Positions 46,226-56,683 of a DNA stretch of 64,000 bases are shown here, piece by piece. A program made the position numbers and the translations under genes. Within the stretch, counting starts at the first letter, position 1. Every line of letters begins with the position of its first letter. The DNA lies in the NCBI RefSeq assembly GCF_002192415.1, contig NZ_CP021780.1, positions 5,332,001 to 5,396,000 on the forward strand, given 5' to 3'. Below the pieces are notes generated by a model, which worked only from the letters and a program-made list of their open reading frames with translations, did no database searches and was not told the origin of the DNA. The DNA is from Paenibacillus donghaensis (GTDB lineage: Bacteria > Bacillota > Bacilli > Paenibacillales > Paenibacillaceae).

Positions 46226-47530
46226 CTACTGCTCGCGCCGCAAAGCCTGATTGTGGCGGATCTTGGACTCGTTGCCCTGCTCGGTTGCCTGGTAGAATAC
46301 TCTCCGGGCGATGGCCTTGGGCAGATAATCCTGCTTCACGAAGTGGCCGGGGAAGTCATGCGGGTATTGATACCCGGCGTGGCCCAGCGCCGCTGCGCCT
46401 TTGTAATGCGTGTCCCGCAGATGATGCGGCACCTCCGCCGATTTGATCTCCTCGATGCTCGCCATCGCCTTGGAGATCGCCGTGTACACCGCGTTGGACT
46501 TCGGGCTCTCCACCGCGAACAGGATCGCCTGGGCGATGTTCAGCTTCGCTTCAGGCCAGCCGTTGTTGCGGTAGGCCTCCAGCGCGCTGACCGCCTGCAC
46601 CATGGCCTGCGGGTTCGCCAAGCCAATGTCCTCGCTGCTGGCCGCGATCAGGCGGCGCAGAAAGGTCATCGGGTCCATGCCGAGCTTCTCTACGGCGTAG
46701 AGGAACCAGAACAGGGCGGCGTCGCTGGAGCCGCGGATGCTTTTGTGAAAAGCGGACACCACGTCATACTGTGTCGACTCGTCCGCCTTCACCAGCGGCC
46801 GCCGGATCGACTCCTCGGCGACCTCCAGGGTCACATGCACGCTGCCGTCCGCCTCGGGCGCGGTGGTCAGCGCTGCCAGCTCCAGCGCGTTCAGCGCGCG
46901 CCGGATATCGCCGTTCGCCATCGTGGCGATATGCTGCAGCGCCTCCTCGTCCGCCTGCAGCGCCATGAACCCCAGCCCCCGCTCCTTGTCGGCCAGTGCC
47001 CGCCGCATCGCGATCAGGCTGTGCTCGCTGTTCAGCGGCTCCAGCTGGAACAGCGTGGAGCGGCTCATCAAAGCGCCGTTGACATAGTGGAAGGGATTCT
47101 CGGTGGTGGCACCGATAAACGTAATCGTCCCTTTCTCCACCGCAGGCAACAACGCATCCTGGCGCGAGCTGTTGAAGCGGTGAACCTCATCCAGGAACAG
47201 AATCGTCTTCGAGCCATACAGCGATTTATTGCTCTGGGCGCGTTCGATCACTTCACGCACCTCCTTCACCGAAGCCTCCACGGCGTTCAGGCGCACGAAT
47301 TCCGCTTGGGTATGGTGGGATATAATGTGGGCCAGTGTCGTTTTGCCGCAGCCCGGAGGGCCATACAGCAGAATCGAAGTCACCTGATCGGCTTCGATGG
47401 CTCTGCGCAGCAGCTTGCCGCGCCCGATAATATGCTCTTGTCCAATATATTCATCCAGATTCTCCGGCCGCATCCGGTCTGCCAGCAGACGTCCGCTCCC
47501 GGTGTCCTCCCCGAAAGAAAATAAATCCAT
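46226..47530 (-). CDS. rarA: Replication-associated recombination protein A (MgsA/RarA AAA+ ATPase)
   Basis: About 434 residues from the ATG at 47530 behind AAGGATA, giving the typical opening MDLFSFGEDTGSGRLLADRM. It acts at stalled replication forks. Walker A is GPPGCGKTT, Walker B LFLDEVHRF, sensor 1 IGATTENPF, sensor 2 region MANGDIRRALNALE. The C-terminal tetramerisation part includes KSIRGSSDAALFW and the conserved HDFPGHFVKQDYLP. It is in the expected backbone position upstream of cymR, though tcdA now lies four genes away. Confidence 0.95.
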   Translation of the reverse strand: MDLFSFGEDTGSGRLLADRMRPENLDEYIGQEHIIGRGKLLRRAIEADQVTSILLYGPPGCGKTTLAHIISHHTQAEFVRLNAVEASVKEVREVIERAQSNKSLYGSKTILFLDEVHRFNSSRQDALLPAVEKGTITFIGATTENPFHYVNGALMSRSTLFQLEPLNSEHSLIAMRRALADKERGLGFMALQADEEALQHIATMANGDIRRALNALELAALTTAPEADGSVHVTLEVAEESIRRPLVKADESTQYDVVSAFHKSIRGSSDAALFWFLYAVEKLGMDPMTFLRRLIAASSEDIGLANPQAMVQAVSALEAYRNNGWPEAKLNIAQAILFAVESPKSNAVYTAISKAMASIEEIKSAEVPHHLRDTHYKGAAALGHAGYQYPHDFPGHFVKQDYLPKAIARRVFYQATEQGNESKIRHNQALRREQ

Positions 47531-47693
47531 TATCCTTCCACTTCCTTGCTTGTGTTCTTGTAGGCTTGCAGAATTCACTCTTTCTATCATACCATATTGC
47601 GGGGCCATGAAGCCTGTTTGGCATCCTACCCTGCTGCCTTGCTGCCTTGCTGCCCTGCCGCCGCACAATCTCCAAGTAAGGCCGCCCATCAAC

Positions 47694-47737
47694 AAAGAGC
47701 ATGATCTCGTCTTCCGGGGACGGGAGCCATGCTCTTT
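47694..47737 (-). terminator. Intrinsic terminator of the CD3324-like gene
   Basis: AAAGAGCATG (47694-47703) pairs with CATGCTCTTT (47728-47737), with an inner GTC/GAC. It follows the stop codon of the minus-strand gene at 47753 and separates it from rarA. Confidence 0.7.
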
Positions 47738-47752
47738 ATTCAAAGGCGGATT

Positions 47753-48034
47753 CTAGCGGCTCAGCGCCAGCCGCATTTTGGATATGATTTTGCGGATGCT
47801 CTCTTCCGACAAATAATATTTCTCCTGAAGCTCTGCTACACTGCAGCCGCTGCGGTGCGAGCTGAAAATCTCCTCGTTGCGGCTGGCAATCTCCTGCCGG
47901 GTACCGCTGTTCTCTCCCCATCTTACCCGCTGCTCCGTCTTCTTGGGGATATATAGCAATTCACCCTGAATGTATCCCTGAAGCTCTTCGAGCAAGCCCG
48001 GGGGGAGCACATCCTTCCCATTTACATAACTCAC
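47753..48034 (-). CDS. Small HTH protein of the CD3324/Mor-like type
   Basis: 93 residues from a GTG at 48034, 9 bases behind AAGGAGG. MSYVNGKDVLPPGLLEELQGYI is the family opening, with GELLYIPKK and a C-terminal helix-turn-helix, SVAELQEKYYLSEESIRKII. Related proteins (CD3324, Mor domain) are small DNA-binding proteins of unknown target in Firmicutes. It stands alone between HelD and rarA with its own terminator. Confidence 0.8.
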   Translation of the reverse strand: MSYVNGKDVLPPGLLEELQGYIQGELLYIPKKTEQRVRWGENSGTRQEIASRNEEIFSSHRSGCSVAELQEKYYLSEESIRKIISKMRLALSR

Positions 48035-48221
48035 TTGCCATTTCCTCCTTCAACAGGTGTGTTCCACTAGCTGCGTCCAATGCTGTAGTAATAGTAATCA
48101 CTTCACCTGCCTCCTTTCCTCTGCTCATATTTTGGTAATAACCATAAATTCATTATATAAAATCTTGCGGATAGCGTCTATGTTCTTAGTTTAATTTTTC
48201 CTTATGTGCTAGTCATTTGTA

Positions 48222-48247
48222 AAAAAGGAGGCCTCTCGGCCTCCTCC
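48222..48247 (-). terminator. Intrinsic terminator downstream of helD
   Basis: On the minus strand AGGAGGCC-GAGA-GGCCTCCT is followed by TTTTTT. It lies about 200 bp after the helD stop. A second hairpin, TTCCGTC-GTTA-GACGGAA, is at 48260-48279. Confidence 0.7.
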
Positions 48248-48450
48248 TAAGCAAGCGGGCTTCCGTCGTTAGACGGAAACCACCTCGTATACTGAAATCA
48301 TTTCAATCAGCCTCCTTCCAGAAGTGTTCTTGCCCGGCCGGACACTTATTATTAAGCCATAACCAGGGGGCACATACAAGTTCAAGAACAGTTATAACTG
48401 TTCTCCACCAGAAGGTTCGGGGCACTGAAGTGCCCGCTCTGCGCTGCCTG

Positions 48451-50640
48451 CTAGGCTTCCGGCCAGCCATTAATGGTGACGTCCTCCGTAGCCTGAACAT
48501 AAGCCGGCAGCTTGCCGTTATGCAGCAGCCACAGCTCATGCAGGGCGCGTGTGCAGCCAACGTACATCAGCTTGGCATCCCAGGGGGCCGGTCCATAGTG
48601 GTCTTGATCGGCATCCGCCAGGATAGCGGCGTCGAATTCCAGCCCCTTGGACAGATACACCGGCAGCACCGACAGGCCGCCCTGGTAAGACGTCATGCTG
48701 CCGTCAATCAGATGGATGTCGGCATGCTCCTGCACAAGCACAGCGTGCAGCTCCTGCGCCTCGCGGAGGCTGCGGGTCAGCACAGCCACTGTGCGGTACT
48801 CGCGGCCGGAGAGCGCCGCCAGCGCGGCGGCAACCGCACGGGAACGCGGGTCTTCACCGGCAGCGGCCGTCAGATGATCGGCATAAGAGATCAGCCGCAC
48901 CGGGTTGCCGCTGCGGAAGACCGGCACCGCCAGCAGCGGGCTGTTCACACCAGCAGAAAGAATGATGTTGGCGAATTCGATGATCTCCATGGTGGAGCGA
49001 TAGCTTCGCGTCAGCGCATGGTAAGCCGTATGCTCGGGAGCGAACAGCGACTGCATCTCCTCCCAGGCATGTACACCTTTGTAGGCATGAATGCCCTGGG
49101 AGAGATCGCCCAGAATGGTGAAGGAATGGCCCTTCACATACAGGTCGAGCACCGCAATCTGGAACGGCGAGAAGTCCTGCGCCTCATCGATTACTATATG
49201 ATCGAAGCGGTCCTTGCCTTCATTGCCGTTCAGCAGATAGTGAATGTACAGCAGCGGAGGCAGATCCTCCTCGCGCAGAATCCCCTTCTTCAGCTCGCGT
49301 GCCGTTTCTTTCAGCACAGCCGCCGGGATCAGCACCGGCGGACCTTCCGGCCAATCCGCAGGGACTTTCACCGCACGGAAGATTTGTTTGTATATATTCA
49401 GCGGATCGTATTTCGGCCATTTGGCGCTGTAGGCCTTCTCGCGCTGGGCGCCTTTTTTCTTGCGCTCCTTCAGCGCTGCAGCGGACGGGCTTTTCTTCAG
49501 CTCCATCTCAATCCAGCGGTGAATCCGCGCCATCACCCGTTCCTTGCGCTTGCCAGGCGGATAAGGTGCATACTCTTCATTATGCCAATGCAGAATCACC
49601 GACCGTTTGAGCACAGCGCCTTCCCAGGGAATGAAATCATCCTCTGGTACGGCTCCGCCCTCAAGCAGCTTAATGCTGGACTCGATAATCTCCATCAGCA
49701 CGGTGGACCCTTTGAAGCGCCCCGGCGTCTCCTCAGTAATGACCGGCATGCTGCCGGAGGTTTCGAACCAGCGGTTCATCGTCTCTGCCGCATCCTGCTC
49801 GGGAAGCGTAATCTCCAGCACCTGGGCCGCCCAATCCGGGAAGGTGCTCTGCATGATATTGCCTACACCAAGCTCAGGAAGCACATCGGAAATATAGTCC
49901 AGGAACATCCGGTTAGGGGCGAAGATAATCATCCGCTCCGCCGACACCTGATCCTTGTACTGATAGAGCAGAAAAGCGAGCCGGTGCAGCGCAACCGTAG
50001 TTTTGCCGCTGCCTGCCACGCCCTGAATAACAAGCGCTGTGTTCTTCGCGGCCCGGATAATCTTGTCCTGCTCCTCCTGGATCGTCGAGACGATATCCCG
50101 CAGCCGGTTGTCCTTGTTCTCACCCAGCCGGTAGACGAGGAACTCATCCGACACCGCCGGTCCGTCGCTGTCCCGGTTGTAGGTATCTGCAACCCGCTCC
50201 AGAATCTGCTTGCGGATCACCACATTGCGTTTGAGGTACACCAGCCCCTCAATCAACCCCTCCGGCGCTTCATAGGAGGCCAGCTCCGTCCCCCCGGTAA
50301 ACGAATAGAACAGGCTCGCCACCGGAGCACGCCAGTCAATCACCAGCGGCCGGTCGCTTACCTGTTCACGGTCTGCACCGATTTTGCCGATATACAGCGC
50401 CTTTCGTTCTTCTTCATCCTTGCCCTGAAAATCAAGCCGTCCGAAATAAGGCTCCTGCCTAAGCTTGGCAAGATCTTTGCGCTTCTGCTCCCTGGAGTCC
50501 TCCAGTACCTGCTCGGTATAATCGTGACCCGTATATACCGGGGTACTGCGAAGTTTCTCCAGGGTAGCGTCAATCTCTACCAGCGCGTGGTTCAGCCTGT
50601 CTTCTTCCTCTTGATAGGCACTTTGAAAGTTGTCCTCCAA
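48451..50640 (-). CDS. helD: RNA polymerase recycling helicase-like ATPase HelD
   Basis: A 729-residue superfamily 1 ATPase. HelD binds core RNA polymerase, prises it open and frees it from nucleic acid. The N-terminal coiled-coil arm (about 1-90) is typical of HelD, as is the DRPLVIDWRAPVASLFYS block that follows. Walker A is GVAGSGKTT, Walker B HIVIDEAQDFS (about 480), and the C-terminal motor motifs are LSKGLEFDAAIL and KLMYVGCTRA. The length is near that of B. subtilis HelD. It is an added gene in the tcdA-rarA interval. Confidence 0.88.
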   Translation of the reverse strand: MEDNFQSAYQEEEDRLNHALVEIDATLEKLRSTPVYTGHDYTEQVLEDSREQKRKDLAKLRQEPYFGRLDFQGKDEEERKALYIGKIGADREQVSDRPLVIDWRAPVASLFYSFTGGTELASYEAPEGLIEGLVYLKRNVVIRKQILERVADTYNRDSDGPAVSDEFLVYRLGENKDNRLRDIVSTIQEEQDKIIRAAKNTALVIQGVAGSGKTTVALHRLAFLLYQYKDQVSAERMIIFAPNRMFLDYISDVLPELGVGNIMQSTFPDWAAQVLEITLPEQDAAETMNRWFETSGSMPVITEETPGRFKGSTVLMEIIESSIKLLEGGAVPEDDFIPWEGAVLKRSVILHWHNEEYAPYPPGKRKERVMARIHRWIEMELKKSPSAAALKERKKKGAQREKAYSAKWPKYDPLNIYKQIFRAVKVPADWPEGPPVLIPAAVLKETARELKKGILREEDLPPLLYIHYLLNGNEGKDRFDHIVIDEAQDFSPFQIAVLDLYVKGHSFTILGDLSQGIHAYKGVHAWEEMQSLFAPEHTAYHALTRSYRSTMEIIEFANIILSAGVNSPLLAVPVFRSGNPVRLISYADHLTAAAGEDPRSRAVAAALAALSGREYRTVAVLTRSLREAQELHAVLVQEHADIHLIDGSMTSYQGGLSVLPVYLSKGLEFDAAILADADQDHYGPAPWDAKLMYVGCTRALHELWLLHNGKLPAYVQATEDVTINGWPEA

Positions 50641-50845
50641 TTTCAGTTACCTCCTAAAAGTTTTGCGGAGCATAGCTCCCAGAATTGCCTCGCGGCAAAA
50701 CTCGCTTCGAAAGCATAGACCTAGTTGTATGAGCTGTAGTGCTTAGGCCAATACCTCTTCCTTATTTTCACTTTCTATATTTCAAGAAAAGGATATTCAT
50801 TGTAGCACAATGGTGGTTTGAATACCATATTTATCAAAAATTGTC

Positions 50846-52144
50846 CTATAGCAGCGCATGCAGGATAAAATTGGCCACGAACAGACCCGCGATGCCATAC
50901 AACGCCGGTGGAACCTCCTTGCCTCGGCCCATCGCCAGCTTGGCCACCGGATAAGTGATGAATCCGAATGCCATCCCGTCCACAATACTGTAGGTGAAGG
51001 GAATCATCACCATGACCAGGAAGGCAGGGAACAGCTCGGTCATGTCACTGAGGTCCATCTCGCGCACATTCTGCACCATCAGACCGCCGATGACAATCAG
51101 AAGCGGTGCGATCGCGCTGTCGGGGATATAGGCCACCAGCGGAATGAACAGGAAGGTTGCACCGAACAGCATAGAAGTAACCAGCGGCGTCAGGCCGGAG
51201 CGTCCGCCTGCAGCGATGCCTGCCGTCGACTCTGCGGCCGCCACCACCGGGCTGCTGCCAAATAGCCCGGCTGCGATGTTGGCGACGGAGAGCGCACGCA
51301 GGCTGCTTTTGAAGCGTTCCGGGCGGCCTGCCATCAGTGTCTGGGAGGCAATCAGTCCGATATTCTCGAATACGACAATCAGCAGCAGCAGGAATACGGC
51401 AATCCAGAACACCAGCGTGGCTGCTCCGCCCCAGTCCATGCCTGTGAACACCTCGCTGTAGCCTGTGAACACATGCCCGGATTCCTGCGTCTTCGGCGCC
51501 TCGGCCACGCCCAGTAGATAAGCCAGTCCCGTGCCTGCCAACATGCTGATCAGCAGTCCGCCGCGCGTGCCGCGGATGAACAGCACCAGGGCCAGCAGCA
51601 GCGTCACACAGGAGGTAATCACAGCGGGATCGCTGAAATGGCCGATCGCCACAAAGGTCGTGCGGTGCGCGATCACAATCCCGCTTTTTTGCAGCCCGAT
51701 AAAGGTCAGAAATAGCCCGATGCCCACAGTTATGGCATGCTGCAGATTATGGGGAATGGCGTCGCTGAGAATCCGGTAGAGTGAAGTGAACGCCACAATC
51801 GCGAACAACACCCCGGTAACGGCCACCACAGCAAGTGCCTCGCGCCAGTCGAGCTTCATGGAATGCACCAGCGTATAGGTGAAAAAAGCGTTGATGCCCA
51901 TCCCCGGCACTACGATAATTGGCGTTTTGCCGCCAAAGGCCATCAGCAGACAGCCGGTAATAGCGGTCAGCAGCGTAGCGACCATCCCTGCCCGCAGCGG
52001 CATGCCTGCATCATGCAGAATGGCTGCGTTGACCATCACAATATATACAGAGGCGAAATAGGAGAGGATGCCTGCGGCCCATTCCCGTTTCCAATCCTGC
52101 CCGGGCTCCAGCCCCACACTATTGCGCCAAACATTCGATTTCAT
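50846..52144 (-). CDS. NCS2/AzgA-type purine permease
   Basis: About 432 residues from the ATG at 52144, 9 bases behind GTGGAGG. It is a multi-spanning transporter with twelve to fourteen helices. VPGMGINAFFTYTLV and AAGGRSGLTPLVTSMLF are characteristic of the AzgA/PbuG group of adenine, guanine and hypoxanthine transporters. The first helix region YIVMVNAAILHDAGMP is also typical. No purine riboswitch is visible in the 141 bp upstream. It is inserted between tcdA and helD relative to B. subtilis. Confidence 0.9.
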   Translation of the reverse strand: MKSNVWRNSVGLEPGQDWKREWAAGILSYFASVYIVMVNAAILHDAGMPLRAGMVATLLTAITGCLLMAFGGKTPIIVVPGMGINAFFTYTLVHSMKLDWREALAVVAVTGVLFAIVAFTSLYRILSDAIPHNLQHAITVGIGLFLTFIGLQKSGIVIAHRTTFVAIGHFSDPAVITSCVTLLLALVLFIRGTRGGLLISMLAGTGLAYLLGVAEAPKTQESGHVFTGYSEVFTGMDWGGAATLVFWIAVFLLLLIVVFENIGLIASQTLMAGRPERFKSSLRALSVANIAAGLFGSSPVVAAAESTAGIAAGGRSGLTPLVTSMLFGATFLFIPLVAYIPDSAIAPLLIVIGGLMVQNVREMDLSDMTELFPAFLVMVMIPFTYSIVDGMAFGFITYPVAKLAMGRGKEVPPALYGIAGLFVANFILHALL

Positions 52145-52285
52145 AACACATAAACCTCCACTGGTCTTCATTCTTCTTCCTTAATCATAGCAAAAGGACG
52201 TACGCAGCCGGAATTCGGCGGCACGCCCTTCTCTATAGCTTCTAGCCTACTCTTGTTATTCTTGCAGCCAGGCTGCGCTTGTCTT

Positions 52286-53041
52286 CTACAGCTTGACTCC
52301 ACCAGTCTCCAGCAGCTCGCGGACAGCCACACTGACCATAATCAGGCCTACCACCGGCGGCACAAAGGAGATGCTGGCCGGGGGCTGCTTCGCCTTGCGT
52401 CGATCCGGTGCATTCGCCGGGACGATCTGCTCGGTAACATCCTGGCGCGGCTTCATCGGAGGTTCGGTGGAGAAGACCACCTTCACTCCCTTTTTGATAC
52501 CTTCCCGGCGCAGATGCTGTCGAATGATGCGGGCAATCGGGTCCATCGTCGTCTTGGAGATGTCCGCTACCTGGAAGCGGGTCGGGTCGATCTTGTTCGC
52601 CGCTCCCATGCTGGAGATCATCTGGATTCCCCGGGACAGACATTCCTTGATCAGATGGATTTTGTAGACAATAGTATCGGAAGCGTCCAGTACATAATCC
52701 AGCTTATGCTGGAACAGCTCCTCATAGGTTTCTTCCGTATAGAACATGTTCAGTAGCACCACGTCACATTCCGGGTTAATCAGCTTGATCCGCTCCGCCA
52801 TCAATTCGGTCTTCTGCTGTCCAACCGTTGAAGTCAGGGCATGAATCTGGCGGTTCACGTTGGTGATGTCGACCGTGTCCTTGTCAATCAGAACCAGGCG
52901 GCCTACACCAGCACGGGCCAGCGCTTCAACCGCCATGGCCCCCACGCCGCCAATGCCAAGCACGGCCACCGTGCTGTTCTTCAGAATCTCCAGACCTTCC
53001 GGTCCAATGACAAGCTCTGTGCGTGAGAACTGATTCAACAT
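52286..53041 (-). CDS. tcdA: tRNA threonylcarbamoyladenosine dehydratase
   Basis: A 251-residue E1-like enzyme that cyclises t6A37 of tRNAs to ct6A using ATP. MLNQFSRTELVIGPEGLEIL is the family opening, AVLGIGGVGAMAVEALARAG binds ATP, and LIDKDTVDITNVNRQ holds the catalytic Asp and Arg region. YVLDASDTIVYKIHLI follows. The C-terminal tail SFVPPVVGLIMVSVAVREL is conserved. It lies 64 bp downstream of aspS, as yrvM does in B. subtilis, and probably shares its transcript. Confidence 0.95.
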   Translation of the reverse strand: MLNQFSRTELVIGPEGLEILKNSTVAVLGIGGVGAMAVEALARAGVGRLVLIDKDTVDITNVNRQIHALTSTVGQQKTELMAERIKLINPECDVVLLNMFYTEETYEELFQHKLDYVLDASDTIVYKIHLIKECLSRGIQMISSMGAANKIDPTRFQVADISKTTMDPIARIIRQHLRREGIKKGVKVVFSTEPPMKPRQDVTEQIVPANAPDRRKAKQPPASISFVPPVVGLIMVSVAVRELLETGGVKL

Positions 53042-53105
53042 AGAGCGCGCCTCCTTTCAAAAGCCAAGCGGAGTACGCTTCCGCTCCGCCGGGCCCGTTT
53101 ATTAG

Positions 53106-54884
53106 TTATTTCTTCTCTTTTTCCGGCTTCGGGACAAGCTTGATATGCAGCAGCTCCAGCTGTTCCGGCTCAACAGGTGCAGGAGCGTCCATCAGCAGGT
53201 CAGTTGCGCTCGCCGTCTTAGGGAAGGCAATCGTTTCACGCAGGTTGGTGCGGCCGGACAGCAGCATCACCAGACGGTCAAGGCCGAAGGCAATCCCGCC
53301 GTGCGGAGGTGTGCCATATTCAAAGGCATCCAGCAGGTAGCCGAATTTCTCGTAAGCCATCTCAGGCGTGAAGCCGAGCGCGTCGAACATTTTCTCCTGT
53401 ACTTCACGCTTGTAGATACGCTGTGAGCCGCCGCCCACTTCATAGCCGTTCAGGACAATATCGTAAGCCTGGGCACGGATCGCTCCCGGATCAGTTTCGA
53501 ACAGGTGCAGATCGTCTTCCCGTGGGCGAGTGAACGGATGATGCTCAGCCGTATAACGTTTCTGGTCCTCATCGTAGCTCAGCAGCGGGAAATCAGTGAC
53601 CCAGGCGAACTTGAACACATTCTCGTCGATCAGGCCCAGTTGTCCGCCGATCTTGACGCGCAACGCGCCCAGAACATCGGCAACCACTTTACGGGTATCT
53701 GCCGAGAACAGCAACAGGTCGCCTTCTTCAGCACCTGTCCGCTCCTTCACGGCTGCGATTTCTTCTTCGGAGAAGAATTTCACAATCGGCCCTTTGAACT
53801 CGCCGTCTTTGACCTGAATCCAGGCCAGTCCTTTAGCCCCGTAACGTGCTGCGAACGGTCCAAGATCATCGATTTCTTTGCGGGACCAAGTTCCGCAGCC
53901 CTTGGCGTTCAGACATTTGACTTCTCCGCCCTTCTCAATGACGGAAGCGAATACCTTCACACCACTTGAAGCGACGATATCGTTCATCTCCACGAGTTCC
54001 AGCCCAAAGCGCAGGTCCGGCTTATCAGAGCCGTATTTGCTCATCGCCTCGGCATGGGTCAGACGCTGGAACGGAAGCTCCAGATCAACGCCGACCGTTT
54101 CCTTGAACAGACGCTGCATCAGCCTCTCCATCATGCCGAGCAGCTCATCCGGGGAGAGGAAAGAGGTCTCGATGTCGACCTGGGTGAACTCCGGCTGGCG
54201 GTCAGCGCGCAGGTCCTCATCGCGGAAACAGCGGGCAATCTGGTAATAGCGTTCCACGCCGCCAACCATCAGCAGCTGCTTGTAGATCTGCGGCGACTGC
54301 GGCAGAGCGAAGAATTCGCCGTCATGCACCCGGCTTGGCACCAGATAATCACGCGCGCCTTCCGGCGAGCTTTTGGTCAGAATTGGTGTTTCGACTTCAA
54401 TAAAAGCCTCGTTGTCGAGGAAGTCACGGAAGATCTTGGAGGCCTGCGAGCGCAGACGAAGCGTTTTTAGCATCTCCGGACGGCGCAGATCCAGATAACG
54501 GTATTTCATCCGCAGCGATTCATCGACCTCAACACCGTCTTCAATGAAGAACGGAGGAGTCTTCGCCGAGTTAAATACTTCAATGTCGGTAATGCGGACT
54601 TCGATCTCCCCGGTAGGCAGATTGCGGTTAACGGTCTCTTCGTCGCGCTTCACAACGGTTCCCTTGACAGCAAGCACATATTCACTACGCACCTTGTCGG
54701 CAATCTGCAGCGCTTCACCGGAATAATCCGGGTTGAACACGGTCTGGACAATGCCGCTGCGGTCGCGCAGATCAATAAACAGCACGCCCCCCAGGTCGCG
54801 GCGGGTCTGGACCCAGCCGTTCAGAATGACTGTCTGGCCGATTTGCTCCGGCGTTAATTGTCCGCAATGATGACTTCTTTGCAT
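53106..54884 (-). CDS. aspS: Aspartyl-tRNA synthetase
   Basis: About 592 residues from the ATG at 54884, 8 bases behind AAGGGGT; an earlier in-frame ATG at 54893 abuts the site. The N-terminal OB fold has [20 protein letters not shown]. The class II core has [24 protein letters not shown] (motif 2, split here for length only) and [13 protein letters not shown] (motif 3). The bacterial GAD insertion is present between them. It lies 104 bp downstream of hisS and is controlled by the same T-box leader. Confidence 0.97.
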   Translation of the reverse strand: MQRSHHCGQLTPEQIGQTVILNGWVQTRRDLGGVLFIDLRDRSGIVQTVFNPDYSGEALQIADKVRSEYVLAVKGTVVKRDEETVNRNLPTGEIEVRITDIEVFNSAKTPPFFIEDGVEVDESLRMKYRYLDLRRPEMLKTLRLRSQASKIFRDFLDNEAFIEVETPILTKSSPEGARDYLVPSRVHDGEFFALPQSPQIYKQLLMVGGVERYYQIARCFRDEDLRADRQPEFTQVDIETSFLSPDELLGMMERLMQRLFKETVGVDLELPFQRLTHAEAMSKYGSDKPDLRFGLELVEMNDIVASSGVKVFASVIEKGGEVKCLNAKGCGTWSRKEIDDLGPFAARYGAKGLAWIQVKDGEFKGPIVKFFSEEEIAAVKERTGAEEGDLLLFSADTRKVVADVLGALRVKIGGQLGLIDENVFKFAWVTDFPLLSYDEDQKRYTAEHHPFTRPREDDLHLFETDPGAIRAQAYDIVLNGYEVGGGSQRIYKREVQEKMFDALGFTPEMAYEKFGYLLDAFEYGTPPHGGIAFGLDRLVMLLSGRTNLRETIAFPKTASATDLLMDAPAPVEPEQLELLHIKLVPKPEKEKK

Positions 54885-54988
54885 TATTATCATACCCCTT
54901 CATGGTTAGAAATACAGGTCTCTACTTCTCTGATCTATTGCTCTGAATTACTGTGGGACGCTTCGATATCCCTGCGGCGGCCTTACAC

Positions 54989-56242
54989 TTATACCAGCGC
55001 CTGGCCCAGCTCTTCCAGCTTCACAGTGCGCTGCTCGCCCGTAGCCATCGATTTCACGGCAATTACGCCGCTGCTCAGCTCATCCTCACCCAGAATTGCT
55101 GTGTATCGCGCCGACATACGGTCGGCCGACTTCATCTGTGCCTTCATCTTGCGGCCAAGGTAATCCCGCTCTGCCGCGAACCCCTGGCTGCGCAGAATGA
55201 ACAGCTGCCTCGAAATCTCCAGATCGGCTGCTTCGCCAAGACCCACCAGATAGACATCCAGCGGCTTCGCTGCAGGTAGCTCCACCTGCTGGTTCTCCAG
55301 AATCAGCAGAATCCGCTCCAGGCCAATCCCGAAGCCGATACCCGGCTGATCCGGTCCGCCGATCTCCTCAACCAGACCATTGTACCGGCCGCCGCCGCCT
55401 ACGGTATCAATCGACCCGATTCCGGCTGCTTTATACTCAAACGCTGTATGCGTGTAATAATCGAGTCCACGCACCAGACGTGTGTTGATGGAATAATCCA
55501 CGCCCATCCCATCCAGATACGCTCTGACTTTGGCAAAATGTGTGGTGCATTCCTCATCCAGACTATCAAGGATGGAGGGAGCATCTGTGAATTTCGCCTG
55601 ATCCACCTTGCAGTCCAGGACACGCAGTGGATTGCGTTCCATCCGCCGCTGGCAGTCGCCGCAGAGATCGTCCTTCATCGGTCTGAGGAAGCCCAGCAGC
55701 TTCTCGCGGTAAGCCGCGCGGCTTGGCGCATTCCCTACGGAGTTGATCTCCACCTTCACACCGCTCAGCCCCAGTTCCTGATAGAACTGGTACCCTAGCG
55801 AGATCACCTCGGCATCAATCGCCGGGTCTACCGCGCCAAACGCCTCAATCCCGAACTGGTGGAACTGGCGGTACCGGCCGGCTTGTGGACGTTCATAACG
55901 AAACATTGGCCCAATATAATACAGCTTGCTGACATCAGGTTCGCCGTAGAGCTTGTTCTGCACATAAGCACGCACAACGCCTGCCGTGCCTTCAGGACGG
56001 AGCGCCAGATCACGGTCGCCTTTATCCTTGAAGGTGTACATTTCGCCTTCCACAATATCCGTAGTTTCTCCTACCCCACGCTCGAACAATCCAGTGTGCT
56101 CGAACAGCGGCGTGCGGATCTCCCGGTAATTAAACCGGCGGCATAATTCTCTGGCCTTGCCTTCGATATACTGCCATTTCTCTACCGCACCCGGAAGCAC
56201 ATCCTGTGTACCGGTTGGTTTCTCGAATCTTTCTTTAGCCAC
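54989..56242 (-). CDS. hisS: Histidyl-tRNA synthetase
   Basis: A 417-residue class II synthetase. GTQDVLPGAVEKWQYIE opens the protein, RPEGTAGVVRAYV and MFRYERPQAGRYRQFHQFG form motif 2, ARGLDYYT-type sequence appears as VRGLDYYTHTAFE, and GIGFGIGLERILL is motif 3. The C-terminal anticodon-binding domain ends TVKLEELGQALV. It is the first gene of hisS-aspS-tcdA and follows a T-box leader that senses uncharged tRNA. Confidence 0.97.
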   Translation of the reverse strand: MAKERFEKPTGTQDVLPGAVEKWQYIEGKARELCRRFNYREIRTPLFEHTGLFERGVGETTDIVEGEMYTFKDKGDRDLALRPEGTAGVVRAYVQNKLYGEPDVSKLYYIGPMFRYERPQAGRYRQFHQFGIEAFGAVDPAIDAEVISLGYQFYQELGLSGVKVEINSVGNAPSRAAYREKLLGFLRPMKDDLCGDCQRRMERNPLRVLDCKVDQAKFTDAPSILDSLDEECTTHFAKVRAYLDGMGVDYSINTRLVRGLDYYTHTAFEYKAAGIGSIDTVGGGGRYNGLVEEIGGPDQPGIGFGIGLERILLILENQQVELPAAKPLDVYLVGLGEAADLEISRQLFILRSQGFAAERDYLGRKMKAQMKSADRMSARYTAILGEDELSSGVIAVKSMATGEQRTVKLEELGQALV

Positions 56243-56280
56243 AGCCTATCCCTCCTGAACGTGAACCCCATCATTTTCTG

Positions 56281-56625
56281 TAAAAAAAGCAAAAAATCCC
56301 CCGCCCTGTTTGTAACAAACAGGGACGAGGGATTATCATAACCAATAATACACCCGTGGTACCACCCACATTCCGGATCAGGGCACGCCCTATATCCGCT
56401 CTAAGCGGTTAACGCCCGCCTACGCGCAAACGGCTACTAATGGGGCAACAATTCCTGCCTGCTTTCGCCGTGCGTTCTCGGGGAGGTCATTCGTCCGTTC
56501 ATCAACAGAATCCTTGCAGCCTGGGCGGACATGGACGGTTGAATCCTTGTGGTAAGGATAACAGCCAATCTGCCTGGGATTCCTCTCTGTGGTTGTGGGC
56601 TTCGGAGTACTTGTTCCCGTCATCA
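56281..56625 (-). promoter_or_regulatory. T-box leader of hisS-aspS
   Basis: On the minus strand the antiterminator bulge sequence GGGTGGTACCACGG is at 56354-56367. It is followed by a terminator, ATCCCTCGTCCCTGTTTG paired with CAAACAGGGCGGGGGAT, then TTTTTTGCTTTTTTT. Stem I begins near 56622. A CAC triplet at 56549-56551, in CTTACCACAAGG on the 3' side of stem I, is the likely specifier codon for His. Uncharged tRNA-His would favour read-through into hisS and aspS. Confidence 0.9.
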
Positions 56626-56654
56626 AAACACTATAACATTCCGTATATTGTTAG

Positions 56655-56683
56655 ATTCTACTGAACCACTGCGCTAAAGTCAA
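56655..56683 (-). promoter_or_regulatory. Promoter of the T-box/hisS transcript
   Basis: On the minus strand TTGACT (56683-56678), a 17-base spacer, then TAGAAT (56660-56655). It lies about 30 bp before the start of the T-box stem I and fits the housekeeping sigma factor. Confidence 0.75.

Noticed and set aside
46253..47524. 423-codon plus-strand frame opposite rarA
   Set aside because: Mirror frame caused by codon bias of rarA; the minus strand has all RarA motifs.
48020..48101. Short frame from a GTG at 48101 behind AAAGGAGG, overlapping the start of the CD3324-like gene
   Set aside because: The ribosome site is good, but the downstream half simply repeats the CD3324-like gene in another frame. 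It could be a leader peptide; no other support.
48430..50718. 762-codon plus-strand frame opposite helD
   Set aside because: Mirror frame of helD; His/Arg/Gln-rich, no domain, while the minus strand encodes the full HelD motor.
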